64,000 nucleotides of DNA from CAYPGT01 sp964512985 (GTDB taxonomy: Bacteria > Cyanobacteriota > Vampirovibrionia > LMEP-6097): the NCBI GenBank assembly GCA_964512985.1, contig CAZELI010000008.1, positions 8,186 through 72,185 of the forward strand. Direction: 5' to 3'. Each line of letters begins with the position of its first letter. Positions within the stretch are counted from its first letter, which is position 1. The notes beneath the pieces were generated by a model, which was given only the letters and a program-made list of their open reading frames with translations, did not search any database and was not told the origin of the DNA. A program made the translations under genes and the position numbers. Shown here in pieces: positions 16,597 to 24,897 of the stretch.

Positions 16597-17808
16597 TTAG
16601 ATTTTAAGTAACTCTTTAATATATCCAAGTTTCTTGATATTGATATAATAAATATTCTTGCCTTTATAGTCTGCGATACTCATATTATCAAGATCTGCAG
16701 ATTTGGCATAAATGATAATTCCAAATGGTGTAACTGGATAATTTGAAATGAATTTTTTAACACCGTTCGGTACTTCACCATATTCTATAGTTGTTTTTAC
16801 TTCGATTGGTATAACGGTTTGGTCTTGTTTCCATATAAAATCCACCTCATCCTTTTTAGTTGTACGCCAGAAATACAGGTCAGCAATGGATTTGTCGATG
16901 ATACTTGTCAAGTATTGCATTACATAGCTTTCATAAATAATACCTCGATCTTTTCTTTGACTGATACCTTGAAAATTTTTAAGTAAACTATTCCGTATGC
17001 CCAAATCATATAGATAGTATTTTTTAGATTTCTTGAGTTCATTACTCAGATTGCTTGAATAAGAATGGAGAGAATATAGTACAAAAGTTTGCTCTAAGAT
17101 ATCTAGGTAACTTTGTACTATATGCATTGATAAACCGAGTTCTTTTGATAGATTACTTACAGCAATAGCTTGTTCTAGATGTGCCAGCATGAAGATTAAT
17201 TTATTAAAAGCGCCAATATTAGTTTCTTTAATCAAGCTCTTGATATCTTTTTGGATATAGGATGAAATGATCTCATTGAGCAGTTCCAATCGTTTATTTT
17301 TGTTTAACGTATATATTTCAGGGAGTCCTCCATAAATAAAATACTCATCAGGATCTCCAATCTTATTGTCGATATATTCCTCAAGTGTCATTGGTCTCAG
17401 ATAAAATCTACTTGTTCTGCCAGCCATGCTTTCTTTTAAGTGTTTGTGCATCTCTATTGCAGAGGAGCCTGAAGCTATGATTTTAATTTTACGGCTACTA
17501 TCTCGTTTACCTTGATCATAAATAGCTTTAAATATATGCGAAGCATTATTTATATAATGAAATTCATCAATGAAGACAATCTTGCCAGATTGAGTTAGTA
17601 ATTTTTTTATTTGGATATCAGATTGACTAAATTGACTTATTGTTTCGGGTTGCTCTAGATCAAAGAAAACCGCTTTATCCTGGTTTTCATTATAAAGCTT
17701 ATTCATAAGGTGACTTTTACCAGTCTGTCTAGCACCAAAAATCACACAGATTTTGTTACTATCAAGTTCTCCCCTTAATTTATCATAAATAGTACGTAAA
17801 AAATCCAT
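16597..17808 (-). CDS. ATP-binding protein, AAA_14/DUF4143 family
   Basis: A 403-residue member of a widespread and poorly understood family. The Walker A is FGARQTGKS (near 24-32) and the Walker B is IVFIDEF (near 97-103). A winged-helix region and the C-terminal DUF4143 domain follow, with the nuclease-like IPIEVKTT motif near 345-352 after DEVDF. The Asp/Glu/Lys arrangement resembles PD-(D/E)xK nucleases. Such genes are horizontally mobile and patchily distributed, and the cellular role is not established. It lies 2 bases upstream of ligA. Two tandem hairpin repeats separate it from the permease gene. Confidence 0.87.
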   Translation of the reverse strand: MDFLRTIYDKLRGELDSNKICVIFGARQTGKSHLMNKLYNENQDKAVFFDLEQPETISQFSQSDIQIKKLLTQSGKIVFIDEFHYINNASHIFKAIYDQGKRDSSRKIKIIASGSSAIEMHKHLKESMAGRTSRFYLRPMTLEEYIDNKIGDPDEYFIYGGLPEIYTLNKNKRLELLNEIISSYIQKDIKSLIKETNIGAFNKLIFMLAHLEQAIAVSNLSKELGLSMHIVQSYLDILEQTFVLYSLHSYSSNLSNELKKSKKYYLYDLGIRNSLLKNFQGISQRKDRGIIYESYVMQYLTSIIDKSIADLYFWRTTKKDEVDFIWKQDQTVIPIEVKTTIEYGEVPNGVKKFISNYPVTPFGIIIYAKSADLDNMSIADYKGKNIYYINIKKLGYIKELLKI

Positions 17809-17833
17809 CTATATAGCCATTTTACCACATCTA

Positions 17834-17905
17834 GCAGGATTTTTAACTACTATTCGAAAATCCTGCCAATGGCAGGATTTTTAACTATTGCTCTAAAATC
17901 CTGCC
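17834..17905. repeat. Family D: two tandem ~34-base hairpin repeats
   Basis: Copy 1 (17834-17867) and copy 2 (17871-17905) each read (G)GCAGGATTTTTAACTA then 10-12 bases then AAAATCCTGCC, a 10-base-stem hairpin. Copy 2 overlaps the 3' end of the leftward permease gene: its last codons (Leu-Ala-Gly-Phe-stop) are inside the repeat. On the leftward strand each hairpin could terminate transcription. Confidence 0.8.
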
Positions 17906-18801
17906 AAGCTTATTATAATCCCTATCCCAGCTGCGCTGATAATAGATACCATAATTAATACCCAAGCCTGCTTCCAGCCTATGGCTTGTTTATAAACCAT
18001 TAGACTAGTGAGATTCACGCCAGGACTAGCAAGCATAAAACTAATAATAGTTCCTAAGGGTACTCCCATCTTAAATAATTCATGGCTAATAGGAACGTCT
18101 GCTCCAGCACAAAAGTAAAACGGAAATGCTATCACTGAAGCGATTATCGTAGAAATTAAGGGAGAAATAATATTATTATCCGCTTCTAGAATAATATTGA
18201 TTAAATGAGTATCTGAACTCAGGGCTGAAACTAAGCTAGCGATAGCGATTGCAAGAATAATCCAAGGCAGGAAATTTACACTCATTAATCGAACATCTTC
18301 AATCACTTTTGAAATAAGCGATGGCTTATGATCACAACAGTCATGATCATGTTCTTCATGTGATGTTGGATCTACAATAATTAGCTTGAAATTTTTAGGA
18401 GTAAATATACTAATAATATAAGTAACTAATATTCCAAAAACAACAGAGCTAATCAATCTTATCCAAACTACTTCATAGCCCATGACTTCGGTAAGTATTA
18501 GTGCTGGTACGCTACAAGCATTACCTGCTACTAAAAACGCACAGAGAGTTTTCCAATCTAGACCCTTTTCATGAAGCTTGATAGCAAGAGGAATCATGCC
18601 ACAAGTACAAATAGGTAGTAGTGAACCTAGGAAACTTGCACTAAGTATATTGGTGAACTCATTACCACGATTAAAGATCTTTTCTATATAGTTATCGGGT
18701 AAAAATCTATCAATTAAAGATGCTGTGATAACAGCAATCAAGAAAATAGGAAGTATCTCCAATAAAAGATGCCAGGCGTGATTAATGATGTTCATGTTCA
18801 T
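17893..18801 (-). CDS. Predicted permease, UPF0718/DUF318 family
   Basis: A polytopic membrane protein of about 302 residues with eight or so hydrophobic segments. It has the family signature LLPICTCGMIPLAIKLHEKG with a CxCG motif in the membrane, repeated in diverged form later (CAGADVPI). Between the two halves a cytosolic loop carries the His/Cys-rich EEHDHDCCDHKP. Related proteins (YraQ, ArsP, SO_0444) are implicated in metal or arsenical efflux. The loop suggests a metal substrate, which is inference. The start is uncertain: ATG 18819, 18801 or 18795, all inside the end of atpB. The stop is donated by repeat D. Confidence 0.8.
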   Translation of the reverse strand: MNMNIINHAWHLLLEILPIFLIAVITASLIDRFLPDNYIEKIFNRGNEFTNILSASFLGSLLPICTCGMIPLAIKLHEKGLDWKTLCAFLVAGNACSVPALILTEVMGYEVVWIRLISSVVFGILVTYIISIFTPKNFKLIIVDPTSHEEHDHDCCDHKPSLISKVIEDVRLMSVNFLPWIILAIAIASLVSALSSDTHLINIILEADNNIISPLISTIIASVIAFPFYFCAGADVPISHELFKMGVPLGTIISFMLASPGVNLTSLMVYKQAIGWKQAWVLIMVSIISAAGIGIIISLAGF

Positions 18802-19543
18802 GAACCAAATGCTCTGCATGTTTTACTGCTGTACCAATATAAACTGTAGATAGAATCGTAAACAAGAATGCTTGTAATAACCCCACAGCCATCTCAAATC
18901 CAAGAATACCGATAGGTAGTATAAGGGCTACTAATGATACGAAAGTAGCTAACAAGATTTCACCAGCTACTGTGTTGGCAAATAGTCGCAGAGATAATGT
19001 TAGTGGTCTCACTGCTAAATCCATGATTTCAATTAAACACATTGGGTTCACTGAAATACCTTTGGAGCTGAAATTGATAGGTAAAAAACTTTGAACATAT
19101 TTAAATCCACCAACATAGGCGCCAGATAGAAAGTAAGTAATAATGACTAAGATCGCCATCCCAGCAGGTACGTTGAGATCTGCACAGGGACTGGCTCCAT
19201 GCCACGCTTCTCCATGTGCATGAGGCCACCATGCTAGTAAAGAACCCATCTTCCAAGGTAATAAGCCAGCGTAATAGTTAACAAGAATGAAAATAAAAAT
19301 AGAACCTAAGAAGAATATATAATGGTCAGCGCGTTTACCAATTTGGTCTCTGGCTATGTTTCTTATAAAATCATAGGTAGATTCTGCGAAATGTTGTCTT
19401 ATGCCATATTTCGCCGTATCTGCTGATACGCCGATAGTAAAAAATAAACCCAACAATACTATGAATCCCATGCATGCCCATGCAAAGAATAAAGTATCAA
19501 TGTTGACTGTCTTGCCGAATAGCTCTCCTGTTATGTGATGCAT
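18782..19543 (-). CDS. atpB: F-type ATP synthase subunit a
   Basis: The membrane subunit that forms the proton half-channels of F0. The 253-residue product has the essential Arg in the conserved RPLTLSLRLFANTVAGEILL near residue 180 and ends in a His-rich tail (HEHEHH). A periplasmic-side insertion near residues 95-115 is rich in His and Trp (PHAHGEAWHGAS) and is unusual. The gene overlaps atpI by 47 bases. No atpE, atpF, atpH, atpA, atpG, atpD or atpC follows: the next gene is a permease, so the operon has been split. Confidence 0.94.
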   Translation of the reverse strand: MHHITGELFGKTVNIDTLFFAWACMGFIVLLGLFFTIGVSADTAKYGIRQHFAESTYDFIRNIARDQIGKRADHYIFFLGSIFIFILVNYYAGLLPWKMGSLLAWWPHAHGEAWHGASPCADLNVPAGMAILVIITYFLSGAYVGGFKYVQSFLPINFSSKGISVNPMCLIEIMDLAVRPLTLSLRLFANTVAGEILLATFVSLVALILPIGILGFEMAVGLLQAFLFTILSTVYIGTAVKHAEHLVHEHEHH

Positions 19544-19895
19544 TTATATAAATTCCTACCCCTATAAATATAACCTGATACAGCAGGAAAGCTACTCCTA
19601 ATCCTATAAGATTAAGCTTAAATTTCACAATTAGTATAGATAAGATTATTGCTATTACTAAGGCTCTTAAAGCTGAAAACAGGCTGGTAGTAGTTTTAGA
19701 AGAAGCTTGAATATCAGTTACTGAGCTAAAACCATGGCATAACATGCGCAAATAGATGTTGAAAGTTAGACTACCTAAGAGTATGGCTTTAGCAAGTTCA
19801 GTGTTATAGAGATATACCAGGAAGGAAACTGCTATAGCTATAAAACTATGACTTAAGATGAGTAGATTGGAATTATTTTTTAACTCTTGGTTCAT
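19497..19895 (-). CDS. atpI: ATP synthase protein I-like membrane protein
   Basis: A small protein (132 residues) with four predicted transmembrane segments, at about 12-30, 33-50, 73-90 and 97-117. It sits directly upstream of and overlaps atpB, the usual place of atpI. The sequence itself is weakly conserved, so the name rests on topology and position. AtpI helps assemble the c-ring or handle Mg2+ in some bacteria. No ribosome-binding site is obvious, and the methyltransferase stop lies 12 bases upstream. Confidence 0.65.
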   Translation of the reverse strand: MNQELKNNSNLLILSHSFIAIAVSFLVYLYNTELAKAILLGSLTFNIYLRMLCHGFSSVTDIQASSKTTTSLFSALRALVIAIILSILIVKFKLNLIGLGVAFLLYQVIFIGVGIYINASHNRRAIRQDSQH

Positions 19896-19907
19896 TTATT
19901 TAATGAC

Positions 19908-20639
19908 TTATTTGATGTTCTGGGCAATTATGATTCTGCTCTCATAGCTATTCTTCGTAATAGATTCTACTTGCCATTTAGCCTGAGTAAGTAAAGCATT
20001 TAATTCTTCATCAGGATAGTTCCGTAATAACATGCCATCTCTATATTGATCCGTGTATTGATGACTACCATCTTCTAATAGCTCAAAAGTCCCACGTTCT
20101 CCGCTTGCTACTTTATCAAAGACCCCAAACATTATGCCATTAGGTTTAACGCAAGCTTTAATCTTCTGTAAAAACTCCTTACCTCTTGCATAATCTAAAT
20201 GCTCAAAGCAAGCATTGATCAATATTCCATCGAAATGATTCTCAGGAAAATTCATCGCAAACATATCTGCAACTTGAAAATTTATATTATTAAGATTGAA
20301 CTCTATTCCAGTGCTAAAGAGATTTTCTTCTGGATGAGATTTGCGCTCTGTTAATAATTCATTAGCTAATCTAATTGCTGACTTGGATATATCGATGCCG
20401 GTAACACTAAAACCATGTTCATTAAGATAGAAACTTAACCAACCTGAACCACATGCTATATCCAGAATATTTTTGCAGTTATATTTCTTAAAAGTTATTG
20501 GAATTTGCGGAATATAGTCTAGTACATCAGGAATCTTAGTGCTTGCCTTCTTAACACGTAACCAAGCCTGCTCCCAGAAGTCAATATTCTTCTGATAACG
20601 CTTCTGATCTATAGCTTGATGATTAGGCTCTGTCTGCAT
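19908..20639 (-). CDS. Class I SAM-dependent methyltransferase
   Basis: A 243-residue Rossmann methyltransferase. Motif I is ILDIACGSGWLSFYL (near 57-71), the acidic end of beta-2 is GIDIS, and motif II is FDGILINACFEHL (near 134-146). It resembles UbiG and other small-molecule methyltransferases, but the substrate cannot be read from sequence. Its ATG lies 17 bases inside the end of the BRO-protein gene and it precedes atpI by 12 bases, so it is in a leftward co-transcribed group. Confidence 0.85.
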   Translation of the reverse strand: MQTEPNHQAIDQKRYQKNIDFWEQAWLRVKKASTKIPDVLDYIPQIPITFKKYNCKNILDIACGSGWLSFYLNEHGFSVTGIDISKSAIRLANELLTERKSHPEENLFSTGIEFNLNNINFQVADMFAMNFPENHFDGILINACFEHLDYARGKEFLQKIKACVKPNGIMFGVFDKVASGERGTFELLEDGSHQYTDQYRDGMLLRNYPDEELNALLTQAKWQVESITKNSYESRIIIAQNIK

Positions 20640-21480
20640 GTTCGGGTGATTTTAGCACTCTCTTCTTACTTTTTGGTAAATAGTTTTCTTTGGTGATGAC
20701 TGATTTACTACTTCTAGATTCTAGATCTTGTCTAGCTTTGCCTGCTACTTCTCCTCCTGCTCGTGCAGCTTTTTTATTTTCTATAAAACCTTGAGCATTC
20801 TTTTCTCTTGTGATTTCTGTAGTAGCGGCTTCTCCAAGCATTGAGAATATAAGCTCTAAGTCTGTCATATGATCCCTAAGATTTTCGCGTTTAAGCTTCT
20901 TGAATTTTTTGTATTCACCTGGTGTCATTCCAAATGTAGCTTGAGATATTTCTGCTGTAAGAATCGCGTACTCTTTTCCTTCTTGAACTTTTCGCTGTTT
21001 CCATTCCCCTGTGAGTTCTTCTCGAATAGCAATAGAACGCATACGTTTTTCAATCCAGTTGTCTGGATAGCCTTTAGCTTTATATATTTCTCTAGCTCTT
21101 TGACTAGCTAACTCTGGATTCTCTATTTCTTTTACTCTGTCATAGCCTACTTGAGCGAGCCATAACTTAAATGGCTCTGCTTTGGGTGAGGGAATAGACT
21201 GAATAATCCTAAAAACTCCTTCCGTATTAGCGCAATTTAACTTTTGAATGCCACCGCTCGTTTCAATTTGAAGGGGGGTGGCAATCTGCCCCCACCCTTT
21301 TGAAAGTTCTTTATCCCGTCTTCGTATATCTTTGATATATCCCTTGGGTTGTACAGAGTCCGTTAATGCCACAACAATGTCCTCTATAGCAAACCACCAT
21401 TCATCATGGTGTAAGGTCTTACGGATTTTCTTACCTTCAAAAATTGCTAGTTTGTTTTTCTCAGCTTTTTCTATATTCAT
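20623..21480 (-). CDS. BRO-N domain protein (phage antirepressor/DinD-like)
   Basis: A 285-residue protein. The N-terminal BRO domain (about 1-115) has HHDEWWFAIEDIVVALTDS and a GG-x-QKLNCANTEGVFRIIQSI region. A DinD-like helical part follows, with QRAREIYKAKGYPDNWI and EELTGEWKQR, and then a basic C-terminal tail. BRO domains bind DNA and are common in phages and as stand-alone bacterial genes. No other phage gene is nearby, so it is a lone acquired or domesticated regulator. AAGGAGG five bases before ATG 21480 is one of the best ribosome-binding sites in the window. Confidence 0.83.
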   Translation of the reverse strand: MNIEKAEKNKLAIFEGKKIRKTLHHDEWWFAIEDIVVALTDSVQPKGYIKDIRRRDKELSKGWGQIATPLQIETSGGIQKLNCANTEGVFRIIQSIPSPKAEPFKLWLAQVGYDRVKEIENPELASQRAREIYKAKGYPDNWIEKRMRSIAIREELTGEWKQRKVQEGKEYAILTAEISQATFGMTPGEYKKFKKLKRENLRDHMTDLELIFSMLGEAATTEITREKNAQGFIENKKAARAGGEVAGKARQDLESRSSKSVITKENYLPKSKKRVLKSPEHADRA

Positions 21481-21564
21481 ATTCCCTCCTTTTAATAAAA
21501 TGATTAAGTGGTTAACTATTATAGCAACCCTATAAAACCCATATGATACTTAGATTTTCATAAC

Positions 21565-21594
21565 TTGACATCCACTACTCACTTTGTCTACAAT
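21565..21594 (+). promoter_or_regulatory. htpG promoter
   Basis: TTGACA (21565-21570) and TACAAT (21589-21594) are separated by 18 bases. Transcription should start near 21601, giving a structured leader of about 110 bases before ATG 21713. No CIRCE element (TTAGCACTC-N9-GAGTGCTAA) was seen. Confidence 0.65.
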
Positions 21595-21601
21595 CAGCGA
21601 G

Positions 21602-21684
21602 TAGACCTCTTTTGAAACCGCAGGTTTCAATTAGAGGTCTATTAAAAAAATAGCGATCGTGCGGAACGCACGTATCGCTCTGAG
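21602..21684 (+). promoter_or_regulatory. Two strong hairpins in the htpG leader
   Basis: Hairpin 1 (21602-21642) pairs TAGACCTCT with AGAGGTCTA outside and TTGAAACC with GGTTTCAA inside, with a GCA loop. Hairpin 2 (about 21652-21678) pairs AGCGATCGTGCG with CGCACGTATCGCT around GAAC. Neither is followed by a T run in the htpG direction, so they are not ordinary terminators. They lie in the presumed 5' untranslated region and may affect stability or temperature-dependent translation. The ribosome-binding site (AAGGA, 21701-21705) lies outside both stems. Confidence 0.5.
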
Positions 21685-21712
21685 GGAGAACTTAAGTTTA
21701 AAGGATAATCTA

Positions 21713-23623
21713 ATGACAACAGAAACTAAAGGTACTGCACGTAATTTTGAGGCGGAGGTAAGCCAGGTCTTAGATCTGGTAATTAATTCACTTTATTCTA
21801 ATAAGGATATTTTTCTTAGAGAGTTGATCTCGAATGCTGCTGATGCTTTAGCTAAATTGAGATTTGAGTCTTTAACTAATAGTGCATTGATCTCTGATAA
21901 TGAAGAACTTAAGATTGCTATCTCTCTTGATCCAGAGGCTAAGACTATTACTATTAGAGATAACGGTATTGGTATGAATGAGCAGGATCTCATTAGTCAT
22001 CTTGGTACTATTGCTAAATCTGGTACTAAGGAGTTTATTCAAGCTTTGAAAGACAATCCTAATGCAGGTTTTAATTCTGATTTAATCGGACAATTCGGTG
22101 TGGGGTTCTACTCAGCGTTTATCGTTGCAGAGGATGTGAAAGTTATATCGCGTAAAGCTGGCGAGCAGAATTATTATTTATGGCAATCGCAAGGTAAGGG
22201 AAAATACGAGATTGAAGCACTTGCAGAGGCTGATATAGAGAAGTATAAATTACAAGACACTAAGCAAGGCACAACGATTATACTGACATTGAAAGATGAG
22301 GAAGAGGTCAATGATTATCTCTCTGATTGGAAGATTAGATCTATTGTTAAGAAGTATTCTGACTTCATCGAGTATCCTATTAAACTTGAAACTAAAGATC
22401 CAGAGACTAAGGAAGTATTGTGGGAGATACTTAATTCACAGAAGGCTATCTGGACTAGAAATAAGTCAGAGATTAAGGAAGAGGAATATAACGAGTTTTA
22501 TAAACATGTTAGTCATGATTACCATGATCCTTTGACTCATATTCATTATCAAGCAGAGGGTACTAATGAGTTTACGGCTCTACTCTATCTACCGAAGAAA
22601 GCTCCTTTCGATATGTTTATGCCTGATAACCAGAAGGGCTTACAGCTATATATCAATAAAGTGTTTATTAGCTCTGAGCCTGAATTGCTTGCGCCCCAAT
22701 ATCTTAGATTCGTTAAAGGTTTGGTGGATGCCAAGGATCTTCCGCTAAATGTTTCGCGTGAATTATTACAGCAGAATCCTCGAGTCTCTGCTATTAAGAA
22801 AAATATCACTAAGAAAATATTGAGTGAGCTAGAGAACTTAAAGAAAACCAAGAAAGAAGAGTATCTAAGTTTCTTTCAAGAGTTTGGTAAGGTCATTAAA
22901 GAAGGTGTGCATACTGACTATGCTAATAAAGAGAAAATATTAGATTTACTTCTATTCCAAACTACTAAGACTAAGGATGGTGAATATATTAGTCTCCAGG
23001 AATACAGTGATAGAGCTGGCTTGGAGGCTAAAAACATTTATTACATTACTGGAGATTCTAGAGCTGAGCTTGAGAACTCTCCTTACTTAGAATCACTTTG
23101 CGCGAAAGATATTGAAGTCTTGTTTATGACAGATGCTATCGATGAGTGGGTAGTGATGTCGGGTGCTGAATTCCAATCTAAACAATTTAAATCAGTGGCT
23201 AAAGGTGAGATGGAACTAGATGAAAAAGCGAAAGAAGAGACTAACGCTAAACAAGAAGAGCATAAAGACCTACTTACTAAATTAGAATCTATTCTTGAAG
23301 GTAAGGTTGCAGCGGTTAAGTTCTCTGATCGTTTAGTGAATACTCTATGTTGCTTGGTGGCTGGTGAGCATGATATCAGCGCGCATATGGAGCGTATTTA
23401 TAAGAACGCTAACCAGAAATTACCTGAGTCTAAACGTGTTTTAGAACTGAATAGTAATCACAAAGTAATTACTAAGCTTGATGAGATATTTAAAGCTGAT
23501 CCTGATAGTCCTAAACTGAAGGATTATGCTGATCTTATTTACGGACAAGCATTGTTATTAGAGGGCTCAAAAATCGATAATTTAGGTAGATTTACTCAGC
23601 TAATTAGTGAATTAATGGCCTAA
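21713..23623 (+). CDS. htpG: Molecular chaperone HtpG (bacterial Hsp90)
   Basis: A 636-residue ATP-dependent chaperone. The GHKL ATPase domain has ELISNAADALAKLR (near 34-47), DNGIGM (near 87), GTIAKSGTKEF and GQFGVGFYSAF. The middle domain includes the conserved NVSREXLQQ-like NVSRELLQQ (near 345-353). The C-terminal dimer domain ends without MEEVD, as expected for bacteria. I chose ATG 21713 because AAGGA lies 7 bases upstream. A GTG at 21659 is open in frame but falls inside leader hairpin 2. Monocistronic with its own promoter. Confidence 0.96.
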   Translation: MTTETKGTARNFEAEVSQVLDLVINSLYSNKDIFLRELISNAADALAKLRFESLTNSALISDNEELKIAISLDPEAKTITIRDNGIGMNEQDLISHLGTIAKSGTKEFIQALKDNPNAGFNSDLIGQFGVGFYSAFIVAEDVKVISRKAGEQNYYLWQSQGKGKYEIEALAEADIEKYKLQDTKQGTTIILTLKDEEEVNDYLSDWKIRSIVKKYSDFIEYPIKLETKDPETKEVLWEILNSQKAIWTRNKSEIKEEEYNEFYKHVSHDYHDPLTHIHYQAEGTNEFTALLYLPKKAPFDMFMPDNQKGLQLYINKVFISSEPELLAPQYLRFVKGLVDAKDLPLNVSRELLQQNPRVSAIKKNITKKILSELENLKKTKKEEYLSFFQEFGKVIKEGVHTDYANKEKILDLLLFQTTKTKDGEYISLQEYSDRAGLEAKNIYYITGDSRAELENSPYLESLCAKDIEVLFMTDAIDEWVVMSGAEFQSKQFKSVAKGEMELDEKAKEETNAKQEEHKDLLTKLESILEGKVAAVKFSDRLVNTLCCLVAGEHDISAHMERIYKNANQKLPESKRVLELNSNHKVITKLDEIFKADPDSPKLKDYADLIYGQALLLEGSKIDNLGRFTQLISELMA

Positions 23624-23674
23624 TATTTGCTATTATTGATAACTGTAAATACGCTAGACTAATTTCAGCGTGTT

Positions 23675-23680
23675 TATTAT
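23675..23680 (+). promoter_or_regulatory. Possible -10 box of the 23691 gene
   Basis: TATTAT ends 10 bases before ATG 23691. There is no Shine-Dalgarno sequence between, so the leader would be only a few bases. Weak because the region is very AT-rich. Confidence 0.35.
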
Positions 23681-23690
23681 TAGATAAAAT

Positions 23691-24887
23691 ATGGAGACCA
23701 TTACGGCCCCAATTCCACAGGCTGTGACTCAGCCTGTTAGTCCAGATACGGCATTGCTTCCAGCAAAGCCAGATGAACACAGGTCTGCTCCTAATAAGGT
23801 GAATGATATTCAAGGATTTAGGGAGAAATTAATCGAACCAATTCATCATAATGCAGATTTTATTACTCATACTAATGGACAGAATGTTTTAACCGAACTT
23901 AAGAATGACAAGGTTTCTCTACCTAATACAAATAAGAGGCTTTCTAATTGGGAAAAATTTGAAGAGTTTTTCTATAGAGGTCCTGAATGGTTTCAAAAGT
24001 TTAGAGATAATTTTTGTATGTCGTTAAATTCTTTTGGGATAGTTTTCAATACTATTGCTGTGATTGCGATCAATTCTTCTATTTTTGGTGAGAAGACAAC
24101 TAAATTCCTCGATGAGAAATCTGAAGCGTTTTCTAAATATATTATTCCTTTTACTTTTGCTTGGAATGGCTTGGAAGCTGCTATGGGTAAGCGTCCTTTA
24201 GAGGCTATTGCTAGATGGGTTCCTGCTAGTTTGTTTTTTGTACTTCCTTTCTTTAATTTAAATCTGGCTACTGGTATTAGTTCTGGATTAAATTATCTTT
24301 TTGAGCATGTGAAAGATAGGCACGGAGACAAACACCCAGGAGAAGGTAATGCTTGGAAGAATACTACAGAAACTTTGAAAACTTCTGGAGCCATATTTAA
24401 AGATATGTTTAGAGGTGATCAAAGTAAAGAAGATTTACTTAAACAATTAGCTACAATATTTATGCTTGTGGGAAGTATGGGTGGATTAGCTTTTGCCAGA
24501 GATAGTAGAGATTCTCTGTTAGCTAGGTTATTTGGTAATATGCGAAATGCTGGTGGAATTATCGCCGATGGTAAATTGATATTTAATAAGGTTCTTGACC
24601 CCTTGAGAGCCAATGTTCTAAGGACAGTAGGTGCAGTTTGTAGCTTTGCTTCAGTCTTAAATATATTAATGAGATGGGTAGAGGATGATAAGCTAGTTCG
24701 GACTTTTAACCATATGTCTATTGCGTTAGATGATTGGGGGTTAACTTATTGGGCACAGAACTCTAAGCGTGATAATGATACTGCGCAAAAAGAAAAAGAA
24801 ACTAAGCCAGAAAGAAAAGTACAGTTAGAACGAGCTGATTTACATAAAGTAACGCAAGCTGCACCAGATAAAGCAATCGCTATATAA
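23691..24887 (+). CDS. Hypothetical membrane protein
   Basis: A 398-residue protein of unknown family. The N-terminal 85 residues are soluble and rich in Pro, Ala and Thr. Hydrophobic stretches follow at about 108-130 (FGIVFNTIAVIAI), 150-160, 175-195 (ASLFFVLPFFNLNLATGI), 250-265 (LATIFMLVGSMGGLAF) and 305-325. The C-terminal 40 residues are charged (Lys/Glu). There is no signal peptide of standard form. It lies between htpG and uvrC, 10 bases from uvrC, but uvrC appears to have its own promoter. I assign no function. Confidence 0.7.
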   Translation: METITAPIPQAVTQPVSPDTALLPAKPDEHRSAPNKVNDIQGFREKLIEPIHHNADFITHTNGQNVLTELKNDKVSLPNTNKRLSNWEKFEEFFYRGPEWFQKFRDNFCMSLNSFGIVFNTIAVIAINSSIFGEKTTKFLDEKSEAFSKYIIPFTFAWNGLEAAMGKRPLEAIARWVPASLFFVLPFFNLNLATGISSGLNYLFEHVKDRHGDKHPGEGNAWKNTTETLKTSGAIFKDMFRGDQSKEDLLKQLATIFMLVGSMGGLAFARDSRDSLLARLFGNMRNAGGIIADGKLIFNKVLDPLRANVLRTVGAVCSFASVLNILMRWVEDDKLVRTFNHMSIALDDWGLTYWAQNSKRDNDTAQKEKETKPERKVQLERADLHKVTQAAPDKAIAI

Positions 24888-24888
24888 T
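24883..24888 (+). promoter_or_regulatory. -10 box of a possible leaderless uvrC transcript
   Basis: TATAAT overlaps the stop codon of the preceding gene and ends 9 bases before the GTG start of uvrC. No ribosome-binding site is present in the 10-base gap. Confidence 0.45.
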
Positions 24889-24897
24889 TACTATTAA

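Noticed and set aside
17834..17905. CRISPR-like direct repeats
   Set aside because: Only two copies, 3 bases apart, each a hairpin with no spacer; no cas genes in the window.
20623..21480. Prophage remnant around the BRO-domain gene
   Set aside because: No integrase, capsid, terminase or other phage gene is adjacent; it is a single gene among housekeeping genes.
21541..21660. CIRCE element upstream of htpG
   Set aside because: TTAGCACTC-N9-GAGTGCTAA is absent; the inverted repeats have different sequences.
21659..21712. GTG 21659 as start of htpG
   Set aside because: It falls in leader hairpin 2, while ATG 21713 has AAGGA upstream and gives the normal HtpG N-terminus.
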